DNA from: Stichopus chloronotus
Lineage: Eukaryota > Echinodermata > Holothuroidea > Aspidochirotida > Stichopodidae
Direction of reading: 5' to 3'
DNA: 64,000 nt
NCBI GenBank assembly: GCA_021234535.1
Contig: CM037840.1
Coordinates: 27,161,020-27,225,019 of the forward strand
Part shown: positions 60,101 through 64,000 of the stretch, one piece after another
How the letters are laid out: each line of letters opens with the position of its first letter
How positions within the stretch are numbered: position 1 is the stretch's first letter
Position numbers and translations under genes: made by a program
Notes under the pieces: generated by a model
What the model saw: only the letters and a program-made list of their open reading frames with translations
Databases searched by the model: none
What the model was told of the DNA's origin: nothing

Positions 60101-61448
60101 AGTCACAAGGGCCACAACATCCATGAAGTTACCCTTTTTACATATTAGAGCAATGTGAGATGATTGAAGTGCTAGTCAAAATTCGAGGTCCGGAGAAGAA
60201 CTTGGAAAAGTGAATAAGGTTCAGCACTCACTCAGCAGTAGAATTTTCAACTCATAACGGGATGCTCATTTCAGGTTCGGGGTAAAAAGTAACCGTTGCT
60301 TGTTGGACAACGATCATCTTCGTCATAATGATGTGCATCCCTCCCCCATTGTATATTAATGAAAGGTCAACGCTTAATCGTGCATCAACTATTAGTAGGA
60401 TAATTCACGATCGAGGGTTACGGCAAGCGATTTAAAATGGGGCAGCTACATCAAAACGAGATTTTGGTAACAAGACAAAAAGGGAAGAAAATTTAACTTT
60501 GTAAATAACCGAACTGTTATTTTATACAAACCCTGGGAAAAGTTAAACAAGATTCACAACGTGTCAACAATGTTCTTGCGCGACACACAAATACCACCAT
60601 TGTTTTGTGTAAGATAGCAGACTGTTTTGTGTAAGATAGCAGACGAAAAGTCATTGTCGATCGACGTTCTTGTTGTAGCCTGGATGAATCCTGTGAATAC
60701 GAATATGTTACTTCAAATCACTGGAGTAGCCCAGGAAATCGATTACGTTCACAAGGCTAAGATCGAAATTTTTGCCGCATGATGATGGAGAAATTGAATT
60801 TCTCCTAAGCTCACAACGTTACACTGCAAGATGTCTACAAAATTCTTTCATAAATGCTAAATGGACAAAAATGATCAGCATAAATAGGCTATAGGTAGCG
60901 GGTTAGTTTAAATGAAGGAAATGAAACATGAAGGGAAGTAATAATTGAGTAATTAATGCTGCTAATTAGTTAAAGTAATCAAAGTACCTGACGATCTTTA
61001 CTGACATTTAAAATTTCTTGATTCTAACTTTTATTGTTTTATTTATTTTTAATTCATTTTCTCTGTCCTCGTTTTCACATTTTTTTCTTTGTCTCAACTA
61101 TGTTTCACCAACACAAGTCAAAACGATTTCTGTAACGAAAGATCTCTGAATGTTCCCCAACATATGACCTCAGTCTAAAAAGCTCTCCCGCTCTTTCCTT
61201 ACACTGTTTAATCGTAATTACCCGTTTTGTCATCTATCCATAGACATCCAATCGAGGTCCCAACAGCCGTGGCAGTGTTCCCCTACGAAGCTGTCCGCAT
61301 GCCTGAGCCATGGCTCCACTATCGCTACAAGAATCTTATGAGTTACACGGATATGCCTGATGGTGGCCATTTTGCGGCTATGGAAAAACCAACCCTACTG
61401 GCCAAAGACATTAGACAATTCGCTCGAAAAGTGGAAACTACACTGTAA
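41858..61448 (+). CDS. EPHX1: Microsomal epoxide hydrolase (EPHX1-type), seven exons, complete
   Basis: An ER-membrane alpha/beta-hydrolase that converts arene and alkene epoxides to trans-diols. Exons are 41858-42165, 43224-43401, 45495-45609, 46792-46924, 47722-47930, 59697-59934 and 61244-61448. They sum to 1386 nt (461 aa; human 455) and every join keeps the frame. Residues 1-24 form a hydrophobic N-terminal anchor. The N-terminal EHN region includes [23 protein letters not shown] (151-156) forms the oxyanion-hole motif. The nucleophile is D230 in GGDWGS, the acid is E409 in FPYEA and the base is H436 in GGHFAA. Lid tyrosines are Y303 (TGYFHLQ) and Y379 (MRMYKE). Spacing matches the human enzyme residue for residue with an offset of 4-5, so it should be active. 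Intron 5 is 11.8 kb and contains a whole P450 gene on the other strand. JH epoxide hydrolase is the insect name for the same family. Confidence 0.96.
42166..43223 (+). other. EPHX1 intron 1
   Basis: No feature recognised apart from the polypyrimidine tract (T12) before the exon 2 acceptor. Confidence 0.8.
43224..43401 (+). CDS. EPHX1: EPHX1 exon 2 (oxyanion-hole motif)
   Basis: It follows a long T tract and CAG. It encodes [20 protein letters not shown], then HVKP and the [12 protein letters not shown] motif. The donor is AAG|GTAGGT, phase 0. Confidence 0.96.
43402..45494 (+). other. EPHX1 intron 2
   Basis: It contains a (CAA)n-A18 stretch followed by five perfect CGGTA repeats (44279-44303) and an (AAAG)n tract at about 44983-45006. 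No gene is visible. Confidence 0.8.
44279..44303. repeat. (CGGTA)5 microsatellite
   Basis: Five perfect copies of a rare pentanucleotide, placed directly after A18 and a CAA run. The order poly-A then short repeat could mark the end of an old retroposed insertion. Confidence 0.95.
45495..45609 (+). CDS. EPHX1: EPHX1 exon 3
   Basis: The acceptor is TTTCCAG. It encodes [20 protein letters not shown] and [18 protein letters not shown], both strongly conserved in the family. The donor is CAG|GTATGT, phase 1. Confidence 0.96.
45610..46791 (+). other. EPHX1 intron 3
   Basis: It has three T-rich homopolymer runs (about 45763-45772, 45779-45826 and 46079-46094) and no gene. Confidence 0.8.
46792..46924 (+). 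CDS. EPHX1: EPHX1 exon 4 (catalytic nucleophile)
   Basis: The acceptor is AATATTGCAG. It encodes [20 protein letters not shown] and then [13 protein letters not shown], with nucleophile D230. The donor is GA|GTAAGT, phase 2. Confidence 0.96.
47722..47930 (+). CDS. EPHX1: EPHX1 exon 5
   Basis: The acceptor is GATTTACAG. The first base completes the D245 codon. It encodes the cap-domain start [15 protein letters not shown] and ends with [16 protein letters not shown], which carries the lid tyrosine Y303. The donor is G|GTAATT, phase 1. The region between the two conserved segments is poorly conserved in the family, as expected for the cap. Confidence 0.94.
47931..49793. other. EPHX1 intron 5, part before the P450
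   Basis: It holds a 16-bp tandem repeat at 48383-48436 and no gene. The P450 3' UTR must enter this stretch from the right; a minus-strand ATTAAA at 49515-49520 is a possible poly(A) signal, about 275 nt past its stop. Confidence 0.6.
48383..48436. repeat. 16-bp tandem repeat, about 3.4 copies
   Basis: Unit CGACACCCCTATGTTC, twice perfect and then a shortened variant (CGACACCCCTGGTTC) and a partial copy. Confidence 0.9.
49794..49990 (-). CDS. P450 exon 4 (haem loop cysteine, C-terminus)
   Basis: The acceptor is TTTTGCAACAG before 49990. Joined to exon 3 it restores [18 protein letters not shown]. It encodes the L-helix and the C-terminal [10 protein letters not shown] strand, ending at TGA (49794-49796). 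Confidence 0.95.
49794..57415 (-). CDS. CYP2-clan cytochrome P450, four exons, nested in EPHX1 intron 5
   Basis: A haem monooxygenase of the ER membrane. Exons on the minus strand are 57073-57415, 53581-54206, 51527-51854 and 49794-49990. They sum to 1494 nt (497 aa) and all joins are in frame. Residues 3-24 form the membrane anchor, followed by basic residues (KTRRSR) and the proline hinge [15 protein letters not shown]. The C-helix W125-RFH-R129 is present. The I-helix has AGTDTT (298-303) for oxygen activation. ExxR is E355-V-M-R358. The PERF motif is 410-413. The haem loop is F430-GLGRRIC437-IG, with Cys437 as ligand. Every core element is intact, so it should be functional. The CYP2 clan is indicated by the hinge, AGTDTTANT and the loop; the exact family and substrate cannot be told. 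Upstream in-frame codons lack an ATG, so M at 57415 is the start. Confidence 0.94.
49991..51526 (-). other. P450 intron 3
   Basis: No feature recognised. Open frames at 50254-50475, 50417-50683 and 50762-51092 have no domain. Confidence 0.75.
51527..51854 (-). CDS. P450 exon 3 (ExxR and PERF)
   Basis: The acceptor ATGACCTTTGCAG precedes 51854 in phase 0 and the donor is G|GTAAGA. It encodes [18 protein letters not shown] (K-helix), [33 protein letters not shown] and the start of the haem loop AFGLG. Confidence 0.95.
51855..53580 (-). other. P450 intron 2
   Basis: It includes a 147-codon plus-strand open frame (52339-52782) without a recognisable domain. I do not consider that a gene. Confidence 0.75.
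53581..54206 (-). CDS. P450 exon 2 (C-helix to I-helix)
   Basis: The acceptor is weak in polypyrimidines: CACATATTGACCAATGAAAG before 54206. The exon encodes [27 protein letters not shown], a long F-G region and [20 protein letters not shown], and ends with the donor AGG|GTACGT in phase 0. It starts in phase 1; the joined codon is Gly115. Confidence 0.92.
54175..54813. repeat. Tandem duplication across the exon 2 acceptor of the P450
   Basis: Unit 1 (54175-54412) spans the first ~30 nt of exon 2, its acceptor and the adjacent intron. Unit 2 (54413 to about 54813) repeats it at high identity, from CCATACCGAGCCATTCT through GCAAGCCACTTAT, ATATCAATTACCATTGTT, GTGCAATATAAACAGTA and AAGCTTCTGAGAACCC. 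About 160 bp of extra sequence lie in the middle of unit 2 (about 54515-54677). The event was recent enough to leave only scattered differences. Confidence 0.9.
54814..57072 (-). other. Remainder of P450 intron 1
   Basis: AT-rich, with no gene. Open frames at 55073-55333 and 56627-56884 lack domains. Confidence 0.75.
57073..57415 (-). CDS. P450 exon 1 (anchor, proline hinge)
   Basis: It encodes [40 protein letters not shown], then [31 protein letters not shown] and TSK before the donor G|GTAAGC (phase 1). ATG is at 57413-57415. Upstream in-frame codons are present but lack an ATG. Confidence 0.93.
57416..59696. other. EPHX1 intron 5, part after the P450; P450 promoter side
   Basis: It should contain the P450 promoter (reading leftward). 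No TATA box is evident. It holds a C-run near 58887-58897 and no gene. Confidence 0.6.
59697..59934 (+). CDS. EPHX1: EPHX1 exon 6
   Basis: The acceptor is TTTTCTTTTTGCAG, phase 1. It encodes [37 protein letters not shown] and MRMYKEF (lid tyrosine Y379). The donor is TC|GTAAGT, phase 2. The direct continuity of [14 protein letters not shown] with exon 5 shows that no coding exon is missing from the 11.8-kb intron. Confidence 0.96.
59935..61243 (+). other. EPHX1 intron 6
   Basis: It contains a perfect 22-bp tandem duplication, TGTTTTGTGTAAGATAGCAG plus AC, at 60601-60644. Nothing else is recognised. Confidence 0.8.
61244..61448 (+). CDS. EPHX1: EPHX1 exon 7 (acid and base of the triad)
   Basis: The acceptor is CATCTATCCATAG, phase 2. 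It encodes [20 protein letters not shown] (E409) and [13 protein letters not shown] (H436), then [17 protein letters not shown] and TAA. Confidence 0.96.
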
Positions 61449-61618
61449 TTGTCTTAATGTCATTGTGGTCTTTCAATTTGTCTGATCCTCCTCTGATCCT
61501 GCGAATCAAAATCTTGTGGACATCCTAACATTGTTAATGATTAGGGAGGATACGGAAAGGTGGTGGATACAGAATCTTTTCTTCTGTGTCACTGAATTCT
61601 TGTTACAAAATGGACGTC

Positions 61619-61624
61619 AATAAA
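61619..61624 (+). other. EPHX1: Polyadenylation signal AATAAA (EPHX1)
   Basis: AATAAA about 170 nt after the EPHX1 stop on the same strand, the likely 3'-end signal. Confidence 0.6.
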
Positions 61625-61639
61625 TAGAAAATGTTTAAA

Positions 61640-63919
61640 GATGGCTGAATACGTTATTGAATATCTTATGTGACGTTAGTCTCTTCGTGATTACTCTCAC
61701 TAATTTTGCAATTAGTAATGAAATATCGGTACACCGTTTGTATACCTATGAAACCGTTTGTGTATATACCGCTTTTTCTACTGGCCAGTTTTAATCACTG
61801 TACAGGGGTCCGTGCAATGAGCAATAGTAAAAGTTTAGTAACGTTTGCAAAGAGTTATCAAGAAAATACATTCGTCACATGAGACATTAATAAAATGACC
61901 AATCACGTTTTATATTTTTCTTGCCCCACCAATTACATTTTCTATAGTGAAATATTTTCTTTTCGATAAAAAAAAAATCTGGAAATAATTTCTCTGCCAC
62001 TATGTTAGTGATGAAGTTGCTCAATCTATGTGCTCAAACAGTCAATATTTCAAAGGTAAAGGTTCAAATAAATTTGGAAAATTTCTTAGTATCCTTTTTC
62101 ACTTTTGTTAATGTCCCAAAACAAACGGAATGGTGTTTCAAACATAGCTTGCGTCTATCACAGACAATGATATTACCATGCACTTCCGCAATGGAAGCCA
62201 CACATGGGTTAATAGAGTCGCGAACTTAGTCCTACTCGCAACCTTAGGACGTATAATGGTTTGCTTCATGACAGTGGCCCAGGTTATAAGGAAGTAAAAT
62301 GAAGACACGATGGAAGCTGCACACCTACTTCACACATATTTTAAGTGCACCTGAAGTCAAACGTTCGTAAAATATTTGTAACATTTGTATTAAACATGGA
62401 TTCAAATGGTCCAACTCTCATATTTACAGGAGATCCTGAGCTGTGATATAAACTGTTGAAGCTTTTGTCATTAAAAAAAAAAATAGTAGTTTGGGCCATA
62501 ATTTGTGACGTCACTATTGTAGTACTTAAATTAGTTTTTGGTTTGTTTTATTTTTTAAGAAAGCCGTTGCATCTTGTCCCTAAATGTTATCACTCTCTTA
62601 CTGTTATCGGCTTACTTGACATTACAAGTCCTCTCCATACAACATGCGTTGCAAGAAACAGTAAATCTTTTAAGGTTTAGAACATTTTAATTTCAAGAGG
62701 AAAAAATGCCGGTATAGTTTCTGTTGTACAAGAAGTATCATAACAAATTGCAGTGAAATCTTAAATAATCTTTCAACGCTGCATACCACCAAAATAGAAC
62801 TGAACAAGGACAAGATGGGATTCGAATGAATACAACTTATTTTGCAACCTCCAAAATACTTGCAATCTAGACGCCAGGCTCACTGTAAGAAACGTCAGCC
62901 TATTATGCTCCAACATGAGTTAACCATGAGACTGGTACAATTTCAACTTCCCTTCCGAATAATTCCACAACTTCTCTCTCGGTCCATTAGAATGTGTCTG
63001 AAATACGGACAAAGAAAGTTGTCACAGTTTTAAGTAGCAAGGTGTTGAGTAGTGTTGGGAATACCATACCCGATTGGGAGGTTCATTTGTATCTGCAGAG
63101 GCATTATAGTATGTCCTACAATACTACCCTAAAAAATGTGTGTTAATCAAACCTTTTTCGTACTTCTACACATTTATAGCCACACATGACGCAAAGACAG
63201 CATAACCCAAAGCTATTATTCTTTTCACTGGTATGTGTGTCATTGGAATGAGGGCGGCAGCTTGCTCTTGAGTTGATTGATCGTTCAGTCAGCTTGTCTG
63301 AGATCTGAGACAACATTTCGGAGAATAACTCTTTGGACTAAGTCTGTGCCTGTAATTTATGTGGTATTCTTCTTCCTTCTGTTGGTAGATGTAACGAAAA
63401 GTTAATTTAAAATAATTTACTATGCTACATATGACGGAGCGTGATTTGTTTACATATTACAATCAGGAACGTGTGTAAATAACAAAGCACTTGTCTATAT
63501 GTGGATAGTTCCAAAACAATTTCAAGATATATAGATCATACTAAACTAGTTCCTTAAAAAAACCGAAGAGAAGAAACAATGCCTTTGTATCGAGAACGCT
63601 TCAACATTGAAACGTTAATGTCTACACCTAATTCTGGACAGAAGACGAATTATTTGATCAAGGACTATATCTATCATAAGGGCACAACTAAAAAAAGAAC
63701 TATTTTAAAAGAGATAAAAATCAACAAACATGCCCTTTGGTCTTATCTATACATGGCGTTGTGAGGCCTACTGGTTCTTGCTACACGCTTACGCGATAGG
63801 GGCAGTTCGCACCCGTTATTCATACAAACACGTTCTTATATTGTGACTCGGAGTCGAGCAGGCCAATGTACTACCATTCTCTAAAGCAGGTTAAGTTGTA
63901 AACGAGGAGGAATCGAACG
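61640..63919. other. Intergenic, no recognisable gene
   Basis: It lies between EPHX1 and the start of the next plus-strand gene. Open frames at 62002-62229, 62456-62680, 62842-63033 and 63579-63764 show no domain. The last few hundred bases are presumably promoter and 5' UTR of the gene at 63920. Confidence 0.55.
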
Positions 63920-64000
63920 ATGGATTTGAACGATTTGGTGGAGAATTTGAGGCCAGAGTGCAAAATATGCTACGAAAAGTACAGTGATGATGTCATGCCG
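63920..64000 (+). CDS. N-terminus of a RING-finger (TRIM/RNF-like) protein, cut by the window end
   Basis: 27 codons are visible: MDLNDLVENLRPECKICYEK and then YSDDVMP. A short acidic leader followed by E-C-K-I-C, with CxxC and a following Y/F-x-D, is how the RING domain of TRIM-type E3 ubiquitin ligases begins (first two zinc ligands). Nothing beyond can be seen, so B-box, coiled-coil or NHL/SPRY parts are unknown. TRIM genes are often expanded in invertebrate deuterostomes. Other RING proteins are possible. Confidence 0.6.
   Translation, partial: MDLNDLVENLRPECKICYEKYSDDVMP

Overview
This is nuclear DNA from an animal: AT-rich, with spliced genes, GT-AG introns, long non-coding stretches, many simple repeats and several transposable-element families. 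The gene set (peflin, a single-exon rhodopsin-type GPCR, microsomal epoxide hydrolase, a CYP2-clan P450, the start of a RING/TRIM-like gene) together with very frequent TAGGCCTA octamers suggests a marine deuterostome. An echinoderm such as a sea cucumber or sea urchin is my best guess, but that is inference.

Layout. 1-8.8 kb: repeats and unannotated sequence downstream of peflin, including two non-autonomous elements that carry minisatellite arrays, an AC run and a 3' hairpin. 8,790-19,708 (minus): a five-exon peflin (PEF1) gene reconstructed completely (253 aa), with a third element of the same kind in intron 3. 20.9-28.75 kb: a short GC-rich block, then a ~7.65 kb structure with 16-bp terminal inverted repeats and two ~145-bp tandem arrays in opposite orientation. 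Its interior holds a truncated L1-type LINE tail and no transposase that I can see. 31,846-32,982 (plus): an intronless divergent GPCR. 33-41.8 kb: no recognisable gene.

41,858-61,448 (plus): a complete seven-exon EPHX1-type epoxide hydrolase (461 aa, catalytic residues intact). Its 11.8-kb intron 5 contains, on the opposite strand, a complete four-exon CYP2-clan cytochrome P450 (497 aa, 49,794-57,415). All exon joins in both genes keep the reading frame. P450s make epoxides and EPHX1 hydrolyses them, so an oxidising gene sits inside the gene for a possible detoxifying partner. This is the most interesting arrangement in the window. P450 intron 1 also carries a tandem duplication that copied the exon 2 splice acceptor. 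The window ends 81 nt into a coding sequence with a RING-like CxxC motif.

Exon limits come from reading splice sites and frames by eye. No alignment or database search was run.
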